Source: Bacillus massilioanorexius (GTDB lineage: Bacteria > Bacillota > Bacilli > Bacillales > DSM-1321). From it: a DNA stretch of 17,573 nt. Both the position numbers and the translations under genes were made by a program. The notes under the pieces are model-generated. The model had not been told where the DNA came from. It searched no databases and saw only the letters and a program-made list of their open reading frames with translations. Positions 7,004 through 14,590 of the stretch are shown piece by piece (within the stretch, counting starts at the first letter, position 1; every line of letters starts with the position of its first letter). The DNA lies in contig NZ_CABKRX010000091.1 in assembly GCF_902374955.1 (NCBI RefSeq), positions 1 through 17,573 on the forward strand, written 5' to 3'.

Positions 7004-7635
7004 TGGACCTTTTCTCCTTTCAGCTGATTGCATTCAGATACGACCCACTGCCATACTTGTGTCCCAATTCGATCTGTCGTTTTGTTTTGACCACTATATT
7101 GAAACAGACTGCGACCTGCATGAACCAAAATCGTTCCATTCGTGCTGTCGCGGTCAATATATGTGATTGGCTTACCGTCTTCAAAAGTCAGGAGTACTTC
7201 CGCCCCTTTAGGAGCTGGATGATAACCACGAGCAAAAAAGCCCGCAACTCCTTTGTTATAGACCATATCATTCATTTCTACCCCGGCAAAAATGCCATTC
7301 TGCTCTGTTACTACAACATGGTAGTCCTTGTGCGATTGAATTCTCTTCGGCATGAAGGGAGCACAGCCTGGCAACCATTGGCGGAACAAGTGTCCACAAA
7401 AGATGACCATCTTACCTTCATCTAAAAAGGCTTCTATTTTATGTTTATTTAAATACAAATATTCCTGATCTATGAAATCCGTCATGAGTAGAACATCGTA
7501 TTCTCGCAAGTCTATATAAGCTAGTTCATACTGATCCAGTATCGTTCTATTGGCTTGATTATCTCCAGCCATTTGCTGCCCAAGTCCAAAGGCATGACCA
7601 GGGCTAAGCTCTAACATTCTCGGTGTCTTATTCAT
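7000..7635 (-). CDS. ThuA/class-I-amidotransferase-like protein, first paralogue
   Basis: A 211-residue soluble protein with no signal peptide or membrane segment. Blocks typical of a GATase-like Rossmann fold are visible: LAYIDLREYDVLLMTDFID (38-56) and KIEAFLDEGKMVIFCGHLF (66-84). The strand-turn FCGH carries Cys80 where amidotransferases and DJ-1-type proteins have their nucleophile, although the classical elbow glycines are incomplete. The second half has GYHPAPKGAEVLLTFEDGKP and YIDRDSTNGTILVHAGRS, which align with the downstream paralogue. AGAGGG lies nine bases upstream of the ATG. It follows the ATPase gene after 33 bases. Such proteins are cytoplasmic and may process or sense what the transporter brings in, but no function can be assigned from sequence alone. 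Confidence 0.75.
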   Translation of the reverse strand: MNKTPRMLELSPGHAFGLGQQMAGDNQANRTILDQYELAYIDLREYDVLLMTDFIDQEYLYLNKHKIEAFLDEGKMVIFCGHLFRQWLPGCAPFMPKRIQSHKDYHVVVTEQNGIFAGVEMNDMVYNKGVAGFFARGYHPAPKGAEVLLTFEDGKPITYIDRDSTNGTILVHAGRSLFQYSGQNKTTDRIGTQVWQWVVSECNQLKGEKVQ

Positions 7636-7668
7636 ACTTCCATTCCCTCTGCTTTCATTCTTATTTTA

Positions 7669-8400
7669 TTACGCTTGCTTTACAAATAACTTCTGGCGCC
7701 GTTCGAAATAGGCGCTCGCATCAATTAATTGTTTCGTATAGCTATGCTTAGGATTGTAGAGAACATCCTTCGTCGGACGATTCTCCACAATTTTTCCTTT
7801 CTCTAAAACAAGTAACCGATTGGCAAACTGTTCTATCGTCATAATCCGATGTGTAATATACAAAATGGATAGCTGTAAATGGCGTTGGAAATCATGTAAC
7901 AGCTCGATAATCACCGACTCCGTTTCAGGGTCTAGTGCTGATGTAATTTCATCGGCTATAAGCAAGCTTGGCTTACATGTTAATGCTCGGATAATGGCAG
8001 CTCGTTGCTTTTGCCCTCCTGAACATTCATATGGTTTTCTCATAAGCAAGCCGTTTGGCAATTCAGCTTGCTCCATCAATTTATCGATTTGTGCCATCGC
8101 TTCTTCTTTAGGTACTTTGCTAAGCAACAATGGTTCCAATAAGCTCTCCTGCATCGTTAAGTAGGGGTTAAAGGAACGTTCAGGATTTTGATAAATATAC
8201 TGACAGTTGCGCCCTTGTTCCCACAGAATCTCACCTTCCGTTGGCTGCTGTAGACCCATAATAAGTTCCGCAATGGTGGACTTTCCTGAACCAGACTCGC
8301 CAATTAAACCAACAATCTCATTGCTTCCAATAGAAAACTCGATCTGATTTAACACTTGATGGTTCCCAAAGTTTTTCGAAATATTTCGTAATTCAAGCAT
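7669..8400 (-). CDS. peptide/nickel-type ABC transporter ATP-binding protein (DppF/NikE-like)
   Basis: A 243-residue ATPase with Walker A GESGSGKST (34-42), Q-loop YQNPERSFNP (70-79), signature CSGGQKQR (126-133), Walker B LLIADE (147-151) followed by TSALDP, and H-loop His184 in YITHR. The tail NPKHSYTKQLIDA is the shortened oligopeptide-type C-terminus (oligo_HPY-like) of this subfamily. It is the second ATPase of a heterodimer; its partner is the C-terminal half of the preceding fusion protein. The ATG at 8400 follows AAGGAGG, and the gene overlaps the fusion gene by 8 bases. The signature begins with Cys rather than Leu, as in the partner. Confidence 0.88.
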   Translation of the reverse strand: MLELRNISKNFGNHQVLNQIEFSIGSNEIVGLIGESGSGKSTIAELIMGLQQPTEGEILWEQGRNCQYIYQNPERSFNPYLTMQESLLEPLLLSKVPKEEAMAQIDKLMEQAELPNGLLMRKPYECSGGQKQRAAIIRALTCKPSLLIADEITSALDPETESVIIELLHDFQRHLQLSILYITHRIMTIEQFANRLLVLEKGKIVENRPTKDVLYNPKHSYTKQLIDASAYFERRQKLFVKQA

Positions 8401-9892
8401 GAGCTATGGCTTCCTCCTTCAACATGTGATTCTCAATCCGATATGTTCGGTTCGAAATGGCATAGGCAATATCTAAATCATGTGTGATAAAAAGCAAGCT
8501 GACTTGAGATTGACGTACTTTTTCCTCCAATAGTTGCACGATTTCTTTTTTCAAAATAGGATCTAACGCACTTGTACATTCGTCTGCAATCACAACATTT
8601 GGTTCATTTAAAAAAGCAAGAGCAATCATAGCTCGACTCAACATGCCTCCAGAGCATTCAAATGGATATTTCTCCAAGACGTGTCTCGGTAATGAAACTT
8701 GTTCAACCGCATGCCTTGCTTGTTCTGCCGTGACGCCCATTTCCATGAACTGTTCTTTCAGCTTTAACAACGGGTTGAAGGCTGCACGTGCGTCTTGATA
8801 AATAAAAGAGCATGTGTGCCAATAATGCTCTTTGCTAAAATGGCTGTTTCTAACAGAAACGTGGTTATATAATACATCGCCCGTCCATTGATGTGATGGC
8901 AATAGGCCGTACATAGCACGTGCCAATGTTGTTTTTCCTGAGCCCGAAGGACCAATAATGCTAACAATTTCCCCAGGTTTCACGGAAAACACAACATTTT
9001 TTACTACTTCCTGCTGATCAAATGTAACTGTGACATCCTCGCACCATAAACCGTCTATTGGTTTATCTTCCTGCTTCACCACTTCTACTTGCTTTGCTTT
9101 CTTTCTCTTTATCGCTCTTTCCTCCATCAAGAATGCTAAACTAATTGTCGTAATAATTAGCATGAAAACTGGAGGGAGAACAATCCCCATCCACGCATTA
9201 CTTAAGTAAATGGAAGGCTCTGAAAAAGCTGCATTCAGCATGCTTCCCCAAGAAACAAAGTTTGGATCTCCAAGACCTAAAAACGCTAGACCAGACTCTG
9301 TTAAAATAGCTGTCCGAAAAGAAAGGATGAATTTTGCCTTCATAAAGGGTGTAATATGTGGCAATAAATGCTTCCGTAATACATAAAACGAGCTTCCACC
9401 AAACATGGATGCTGCTTTTACAAATTCACGCTCCTTCAAGGACAGTACAGAAGAACGAATGAGCCTCATATAACCAGGCCAAGATAATAAGCTCAACACC
9501 ACGACAAGTTGAATCATTCCACCTCCTGTAAAGGAAATAAACAAAAGAATTAAAAGCAAGCTAGGCAGAACGAGCAATACATTGGCAACACCGTTAATCA
9601 GGCGATCCAACCAAGAAATATAACCTGCCAGCAAGCCTAAGATGACGCTCAATGCTGTACTGAAAAAAGCAACAAGTAAACCAATTAATAAACTGGTACG
9701 TGTTCCTGCCAACAACTGAGACCAAACGTCTTGTCCAAGCTTATTCGTTCCAAGCCAATGATCACTAGAAGGCGGAAGATAAGCACCACTATCGAAGGTA
9801 TGTGGATCATGCAGCGATAAAAAGGGAGATAATAACGCCATTCCGATAATCACCGAAAGTACTACTAACGGCCATCTATACATGTTTTTCAA
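8393..9892 (-). CDS. fused permease and ATP-binding protein of a peptide/nickel-type ABC transporter
   Basis: A 499-residue two-domain protein. Residues 1-260 are a DppC/OppC-type permease: first membrane helix ~9-25, the periplasmic-side motif HWLGTNKLGQDVWSQLLAGT, and the EAA loop REFVKAASMFGGSSFYVLRK. After a charged linker (~258-282) comes an ATPase with Walker A GPSGSGKTT (314-322), Q-loop YQDARAAFNP, Walker B VVIADE (433-438) with TSALDP, and His471 in ITHD. The signature is unusual: ECSGGMLSRA (412-421) instead of LSGGxxQR. The start is TTG 9892, eight bases after AAAGGAGG; it overlaps the upstream permease gene by 17 bases. Such fusions occur in other Firmicutes and Actinobacteria, and no frame disruption is seen, so this is not an assembly artefact. 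Confidence 0.9.
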   Translation of the reverse strand: MKNMYRWPLVVLSVIIGMALLSPFLSLHDPHTFDSGAYLPPSSDHWLGTNKLGQDVWSQLLAGTRTSLLIGLLVAFFSTALSVILGLLAGYISWLDRLINGVANVLLVLPSLLLILLFISFTGGGMIQLVVVLSLLSWPGYMRLIRSSVLSLKEREFVKAASMFGGSSFYVLRKHLLPHITPFMKAKFILSFRTAILTESGLAFLGLGDPNFVSWGSMLNAAFSEPSIYLSNAWMGIVLPPVFMLIITTISLAFLMEERAIKRKKAKQVEVVKQEDKPIDGLWCEDVTVTFDQQEVVKNVVFSVKPGEIVSIIGPSGSGKTTLARAMYGLLPSHQWTGDVLYNHVSVRNSHFSKEHYWHTCSFIYQDARAAFNPLLKLKEQFMEMGVTAEQARHAVEQVSLPRHVLEKYPFECSGGMLSRAMIALAFLNEPNVVIADECTSALDPILKKEIVQLLEEKVRQSQVSLLFITHDLDIAYAISNRTYRIENHMLKEEAIAHA

Positions 9893-10862
9893 TGACGTGT
9901 CCTCCTTTTATGCGTGGGTCCAACTTCGGATATAAATAATCTGCCAACATATTGACGAAAAGAATGATACTCGAAAATATGAAGAATAAGCCGTGCATTA
10001 ATGGATAATCGCGCGATAGAATCGATTCTTGCAGTAGCTTTCCGATTCCTGGATACGAGAACAGTGTCTCAATGAAAATCGCCCCCGTAAAAAGTAAGCC
10101 AATGCGAATCATCAGTAAGGTAAAAACAGACAACAAAGCGTTTTTAGCCGTGTGGCGATACAGCAAACGTCTACGATTGAGCCCTTTCATTTTGGCAAAT
10201 TCCATGTATGGAGACGCCAATACGCGAATTGATTCATTTCGCACAAGCAAATACACACTCGATATATTCACGATGGTCAATGTCAGTACTGGCAAAAAGC
10301 CATGCCAAACTTTATCCTTCAGCTCTTCAAACCAGCTAGCACCTGTCATAAATGGTGTAGATGCACCACTTAACGGAAAAATTGCACCATAAACAGCAAA
10401 CACAAGCAAAAAGACAATACCTAACAGAAATTCTGGTATCGAACCAATCGTCAGCATCGTCGTCATGAAGCTACGATCTCCACGCTTTCCATATAACCAA
10501 GCAGACATTAAGCCAATCGTGATGCCGATAATAAACGAAAGTAACACCGCCATCCCAACAATAGAAACGGTGTAAGAAAAATGCTCGAGTATCAGATTGG
10601 TAACACCTGTCTTATGAGAAAACGATGTGCCGAAATCAAATGTCACGATACCTTTCACATAATGCTCGAACTGCTCCAACAAAGATTGATCAAGCCCATA
10701 ATAAGCAATCATAGATTCTTTTTGAGCTTCCGTAAGCATCGGTCCACTATCCTGACCTTCAATAAATTCAATAGGTCCCCCCGGCATAAGCCGAGGGAGA
10801 AAGAAATTTAACAGTATTAAGATGACAAAAACAGACATGTACAAGGAGAATAGCTGTTTCAT
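9876..10862 (-). CDS. peptide/nickel-type ABC transporter permease (DppB/NikB-like)
   Basis: A 328-residue permease. An N-terminal helix (SLYMSVFVILILLNFFLPRL) precedes the family motif PGGPIEFIEG. A large external loop (SGPMLTEAQKESMIAYYGLD) and five further hydrophobic segments follow. The EAA loop is ASPYMEFAKMKGLNRRRLLY, then FIETLFSYPGIGKLL, typical of DppB. It pairs with the permease half of the fusion protein. Its ATG shares one base with the stop of the binding-protein gene (TAATG), implying translational coupling. Length and motifs are normal for the family. Confidence 0.9.
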   Translation of the reverse strand: MKQLFSLYMSVFVILILLNFFLPRLMPGGPIEFIEGQDSGPMLTEAQKESMIAYYGLDQSLLEQFEHYVKGIVTFDFGTSFSHKTGVTNLILEHFSYTVSIVGMAVLLSFIIGITIGLMSAWLYGKRGDRSFMTTMLTIGSIPEFLLGIVFLLVFAVYGAIFPLSGASTPFMTGASWFEELKDKVWHGFLPVLTLTIVNISSVYLLVRNESIRVLASPYMEFAKMKGLNRRRLLYRHTAKNALLSVFTLLMIRIGLLFTGAIFIETLFSYPGIGKLLQESILSRDYPLMHGLFFIFSSIILFVNMLADYLYPKLDPRIKGGHVIEKHV

Positions 10863-12445
10863 TAGTCTATAAATGCCACCTTGTTATCCCATAAAGGAAT
10901 ACCATCAGAAATACCACCATAGGTATTGAACCAACCATTAAAGTCAGATGCTTTATAAATGAAATAGAATGGACGGTGGTACAGAACTAATGTTGGTAAT
11001 TCTTCTGCTAGAATATCCTGCATTTGATCGATTGTTGCTTTACGATCTGCTTCATCTGTCTGAGTTAGTTGTAAAGCTGCTAACTTTTGGAATTCAATAT
11101 TGTCAAACACACTTTTTCCAGCTAATGAATTGCTAGCTTGTCCTGAGAACCATAAACGAAGGAAGTCAGGGTCACCACTTAAACCAATATGTCCCGTAAT
11201 CGTCATATCAAATTTCCCTTCAGACATAGCCGTAGAAAAGGCTGCTGAATCAACTGTCTGTATAGTAAGATCTATGCCTACCTTCGCAAGCATCACTTTC
11301 ATTAGCTCAGCTTCTTGAGAAGTAGAAGAAACGAGTACACGTAGTTTTAAAGCATCACGAATACCTTTGGCATTTTTGCTGTAACCAAGCTCATCCAGTA
11401 GTGCGTTCGCTTTATCGATAGAATAATCGTACTGCTTCACATTTGTGTTATACCAAGGAGAATCTAACGGAATGATACCTGCATTTCCTACCATCGGTTT
11501 ATCAGATCCTGTTAGTTTCTCTGACAACTGTGCACGATCTAATGCATAAGTAATAGCTTGACGAAGGCGTTTATCCTTCAATTGATTATGATTCAAGTTG
11601 AATACAATACGCACGGCACTACCCGTTGGATCAGCTTTAATCACATCAAAGCCTTGTTGTTTCATTTGTTCAACTTCTTTATAGTTAAATGTCATACCTG
11701 CTGATATTTCATTGTTTTGTAACGAGAGTACTTTATTTTCAACAGCTAGATACTGTACTTCATCTACATTCACATTACCTTTGAAGTACTTGCTATTTTT
11801 CACAAATCGATAGTTTCCAGCTGCTTTGTCGTATTCATCTAAGGTAAACGGACCTGAGCCAACCAATGCTTGTTCTTCCTGATACTCAATTGGATTCTTA
11901 ATATCTTCCCAAATGTGTTTTGGAATAATTGGCAAAATCCCCGCAATTTCCGTTATGAATGGTGAAAATGGTTCATTTAAATGAATTTTCACTTCTGTGT
12001 CACTCACTTTTTCCGCTGATTTAACCTTTGTCATATCAGCATTCCAAGGAAAAACATGCTCCTTGAAATAAGCGTATGAAAAGACAACATCATCGGCTGT
12101 CAGTGGTTTACCATCATGGAATGTTACATCTTTTTCTAATGTAAAAGTATATGTTAACTGATCATCTGAAATAGACCAATTGGTTGCTAACCAAGGAATC
12201 ACACCTTTTTCATCTTTCCAAGTCAATGTATCGAATAGGAATGAATTTCGTAAATATCCACCTGGTCCACTCGTTGTAAACGTGAATGGTGAAATGAAAC
12301 CACTATCTTGCCAAGCAATCTTTACTATTTTTTTTGCTTCTGTCGCTCCATTTCCTGTCTCTTTCATTGATGATTCATTACTGCTGGAACAACCAACCAA
12401 CATAATAGCGAAAAGCAAGCATAATACCCCTAGTAATTTCTTCAT
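10862..12445 (-). CDS. family 5 solute-binding lipoprotein (OppA/DppA/NikA-like)
   Basis: A 527-residue binding protein. The signal peptide MKKLLGVLCLLFAIML ends in lipobox LVGC with Cys19, so it is membrane-anchored outside the cell. The SBP_bac_5 pattern is clear: the early hydrophobic strand FLFDTLTW, WSISDDQLTYTFTLEKDVTF, HDGKPLTADDVVFSY, PFITEIAGILPIIPKHIW, VGSGPFTLDEYD, and DKRLRQAITYALDRAQL. It is the first gene of the operon. AGAGGG lies about ten bases before the ATG. The ligand cannot be read from sequence; the family carries peptides, nickel, haem and metallophore complexes. The Fur-type operator upstream argues for an iron- or metal-related ligand. Confidence 0.9.
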   Translation of the reverse strand: MKKLLGVLCLLFAIMLVGCSSSNESSMKETGNGATEAKKIVKIAWQDSGFISPFTFTTSGPGGYLRNSFLFDTLTWKDEKGVIPWLATNWSISDDQLTYTFTLEKDVTFHDGKPLTADDVVFSYAYFKEHVFPWNADMTKVKSAEKVSDTEVKIHLNEPFSPFITEIAGILPIIPKHIWEDIKNPIEYQEEQALVGSGPFTLDEYDKAAGNYRFVKNSKYFKGNVNVDEVQYLAVENKVLSLQNNEISAGMTFNYKEVEQMKQQGFDVIKADPTGSAVRIVFNLNHNQLKDKRLRQAITYALDRAQLSEKLTGSDKPMVGNAGIIPLDSPWYNTNVKQYDYSIDKANALLDELGYSKNAKGIRDALKLRVLVSSTSQEAELMKVMLAKVGIDLTIQTVDSAAFSTAMSEGKFDMTITGHIGLSGDPDFLRLWFSGQASNSLAGKSVFDNIEFQKLAALQLTQTDEADRKATIDQMQDILAEELPTLVLYHRPFYFIYKASDFNGWFNTYGGISDGIPLWDNKVAFID

Positions 12446-12488
12446 TTCTCGTATTCCCTCTCTTGTTTATATTATTTTGACTATTACA

Positions 12489-12517
12489 AATATAAACTAT
12501 TTGAGAATGATTATCAA
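12489..12517 (-). promoter_or_regulatory. σA promoter of the six-gene operon
   Basis: On the minus strand TTGATA (12512-12517) is followed after exactly 17 bases by TATATT (12489-12494). Both hexamers are near consensus. The predicted start lies about 36 bases before the ATG of the binding-protein gene. The -35 lies inside the Fur-type operator. Confidence 0.8.
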
Positions 12518-12522
12518 TATCA
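12502..12522. promoter_or_regulatory. Fur box overlapping the operon promoter
   Basis: TGAGAATGATTATCA (12502-12516) matches the 7-1-7 Fur motif TGATAATNATTATCA at all defined positions but one. A second 7-1-7 motif, TGATTATCAATATCA (12508-12522), is offset by 6 bases with one mismatch per half. Two 7-1-7 motifs staggered by 6 bases are the classical Bacillus Fur box. It covers the -35 and part of the spacer, as expected for iron-dependent repression. Confidence 0.85.
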
Positions 12523-12713
12523 TTAATTAAAGAATATAATTATTTATATAACTATTTTAAATTTAAAGAATGCTTTTCTCCTAATCTCTAAATCTATCGT
12601 ATTCTCCTATTTCAAAAAGGAGAGCTCACCTCCTTTTAATTCAAATTGTTTTTTATAACTATTCCTCTTTATCTTGAATATGGATTAAACATTTCTACGA
12701 TTATGTTTACCAT
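12523..12713. other. AT-rich intergenic stretch upstream of the Fur-regulated operon
   Basis: No ORF is supported. A short inverted repeat AAAAGGAG/CTCCTTTT (12615-12622, 12630-12637, 7-base loop) followed by only a weak T-run may be a minor terminator or a chance hairpin. Nothing else was recognised. Confidence 0.4.
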
Positions 12714-12738
12714 AAAAAAAGACCGTCGATAGACAATC
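12714..12738 (-). terminator. orphan minus-strand terminator
   Basis: On the minus strand GATTGTC pairs with GACGGTC (two G-U pairs) around a 4-base loop and runs straight into seven T (12720-12714). No minus-strand gene lies upstream of it before the plus-strand dehydrogenase gene, so it seems to have lost the gene it served. Confidence 0.55.
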
Positions 12739-12799
12739 TATTCTTCTATTAATATAAGCAGAAAAGCTATCAGACTCCCCTTCCCTAAACTGGTACTAA

Positions 12800-12812
12800 T
12801 AGAACAGTTCTA
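12800..12812. promoter_or_regulatory. palindrome upstream of the dehydrogenase-like gene
   Basis: TAGAACAGTTCTA is a perfect 13-base palindrome about 40 bases before the start of the plus-strand gene, in the promoter/leader region. It differs from the LexA box (CGAAC-N4-GTTCG) in spacing. It may be an operator for an unknown regulator. Confidence 0.3.
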
Positions 12813-12852
12813 ATCATATTCTTATAAAAAATAAAAAGGAGTGTAAACTTAG

Positions 12853-14268
12853 TTGATAAAAATTAAGGTTGGTTTAAGGCCTATTGTAAGTAAGATAAAT
12901 TTACCCACTGTATTGAAAACAACAATTCTTCCAGGTGACTCAATTGAAAAATTATTTATTGCAACCCAGGTTGGAGAAATCTTTTTTATAGGAAATGGAG
13001 TTATCAGGACTTTTTTAGATCTTCGCTCACAAATAATAAAACTAGGTGTTTATGGTGGTGGATATGATGAACGGGGATTGCTCGGTCTAGCGTTTCATCC
13101 TGAATTTTACTATAACGGCCTGTTTTATCTTCATTACTCAGTAGCTGGAACACAAGGCCCAGGTGCTCTTACTGAATCTTTTACTCCAAACCCGTGTGAT
13201 CCCACAACTTTAAACCTAAAGTGGATAAATAGAGAAACTCAATATGATCATATTGATACAGTTGAAGAATGGGTTTTACAAACGAATGGTCGACCAAAGA
13301 AACGTCGGACAATACTAAACATAAGAAGACCATTTTCAAATCATAATGGTGTCAATAGCTTAAACTTTTCACCTGAAACAGGCAAACTTATTTTAACAAC
13401 CGGTGACGGTGGATCAGGTTATGATCCATTTAATTTAAGCCAAGATGATATGGAAATCGCCGGGAAAATCATTGAAATTGATGTAAATCAGAATACATTT
13501 AACAATAATACACCCGTAGTCACACGTTTTAACGAACTTCCTGCAACTAGTCAGGAATCGCTTACAGTAATAGCTAAAGGGGTTCGCAATATTCCAGGTA
13601 TTTCATTTCAAAGGTTTTATAATCAGTATATTAAGTATGTGGGAAATGTCGGACAGGATTTGGTAGAGTCGATTTATTCATTCGTTCATTATAGACCAAT
13701 ACCAGTTACTCAGCTTCTTCAAGCTTATTTAATGAAATCCGAACCTGACCAAGAAGGGTTTATTAACTTTGGATGGAGAGGATGGGAAGGTGCGTTTCCT
13801 ACTTCAATTATAAAAGGCTGCTCTGCAAATCCGACTCTGGACGAGAAAACAATGGCTTATTACAATGAAGCAGTAAAAACTTCAGTGAGGCGTCTTCAAC
13901 CTTTAACTAGTTATTTTCATAAAGATTCACGAATCGATAAATTTAGAGGAACTGCACTTACAGGAGTTCAGCCGTATATGGGAAATGGAATTCCGAATTT
14001 AAAGGGAAGCGTTGTGTTTACTGATCTTGCCCGAGTTGAAGAAACTCAATCTCCGGTTAGAGGGGTTTTGGCTTACAGCGGAGTAAGATCAGATTGTAAG
14101 CTAAATGATTTTAGTGTTATTGAAACCGATTATCATTTCGGGTCTCAATCAGCCTATTATGTTAATTTGGGAACGAATCTGGATCAAACTAGACTTTATT
14201 TAGGAGTTTATGGCTCTATGAAAGTGACAGATTTTAACCAAGGTACCATTTTTGAAATTATCCCATAA
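12853..14268 (+). CDS. PQQ-dependent sugar dehydrogenase-like beta-propeller protein (GSDH family)
   Basis: A 471-residue protein of the glucose/sorbosone dehydrogenase family, soluble quinoprotein-type propellers that oxidise sugars or related polyols using PQQ. Visible family blocks: ERGLLGLAFHPEFYYNGLFY (73-92), NHNG (163-166) with the conserved His, TTGDGGSGYDP (182-192), the Arg-Asn pair in KGVRNIPG (242-249), YVGNVGQDLVESI (262-274) and NFGWRGWEG (305-313). It starts at TTG 12853, with AAAGGAG 11 bases upstream. No signal peptide or membrane anchor is seen, although relatives often act outside the cytoplasm. The insertion ~100-150 is longer than usual. It is a single gene with no PQQ biosynthesis genes nearby. 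The substrate is unknown, and a non-catalytic or PQQ-independent role is possible. Confidence 0.85.
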   Translation: MIKIKVGLRPIVSKINLPTVLKTTILPGDSIEKLFIATQVGEIFFIGNGVIRTFLDLRSQIIKLGVYGGGYDERGLLGLAFHPEFYYNGLFYLHYSVAGTQGPGALTESFTPNPCDPTTLNLKWINRETQYDHIDTVEEWVLQTNGRPKKRRTILNIRRPFSNHNGVNSLNFSPETGKLILTTGDGGSGYDPFNLSQDDMEIAGKIIEIDVNQNTFNNNTPVVTRFNELPATSQESLTVIAKGVRNIPGISFQRFYNQYIKYVGNVGQDLVESIYSFVHYRPIPVTQLLQAYLMKSEPDQEGFINFGWRGWEGAFPTSIIKGCSANPTLDEKTMAYYNEAVKTSVRRLQPLTSYFHKDSRIDKFRGTALTGVQPYMGNGIPNLKGSVVFTDLARVEETQSPVRGVLAYSGVRSDCKLNDFSVIETDYHFGSQSAYYVNLGTNLDQTRLYLGVYGSMKVTDFNQGTIFEIIP

Positions 14269-14469
14269 TTCATAACGATAAAAACTCGACTTAATATCAA
14301 ATAAATCTCTTTTTGTTTCGTTCTCCCCATTTTTTAACTTCAAAAGTATTATATAAATCTACAATAATTAGAGCATTATTTTTCCCAAGGTAATCCCCCT
14401 GACTCTTTTGAACTAACTAACTATCTACTACATTTTAAATACAGATGTCATATGGTACAACTGATTTTG
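14269..14469. other. intergenic stretch after the dehydrogenase-like gene
   Basis: No ORF is supported and no clear plus-strand terminator is visible. A lone GAACTAAC half-site (14410-14417) precedes the full palindrome at 14470 by about 50 bases. Confidence 0.4.
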
Positions 14470-14501
14470 TTATTGAACTAACCTGTCAGTTAGTTCAATA
14501 A
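14470..14501. repeat. GAACTAAC/GTTAGTTC palindrome, copy 2
   Basis: A perfect 13-bp inverted repeat: TTATTGAACTAAC (14470-14482) and GTTAGTTCAATAA (14489-14501) with loop CTGTCA. Its core equals copy 1 at 1174-1196. It is again joined, through CTTTAAC, to the A-run of a minus-strand terminator (14509-14552). Confidence 0.8.
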
Positions 14502-14508
14502 CTTTAAC

Positions 14509-14552
14509 AAAAAGGGCATTAATCCACCATCAATCCACCTTGGATTAAGCCC
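14509..14552 (-). terminator. Rho-independent terminator of the AlkD-like gene
   Basis: On the minus strand GGGCTTAATCCA pairs with TGGATTAA(T)GCCC (one bulged base, 14-base loop) and is followed by five T. It lies about 40 bases beyond the stop at 14591. Confidence 0.8.
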
Positions 14553-14590
14553 TCCATAATGGAATATTGCTCGTGATGCGAAACTTTTCT

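Noticed and set aside
7003..7425. Plus-strand 140-codon ORF opposite the ThuA-like genes
   Set aside because: Antisense to two genes with clear protein features; no domain or ribosome binding site seen.
12801..12811. LexA/SOS box before the dehydrogenase-like gene
   Set aside because: The dyad AGAACAGTTCT has a 1-base spacer rather than the 4-base spacer of the Gram-positive LexA box.
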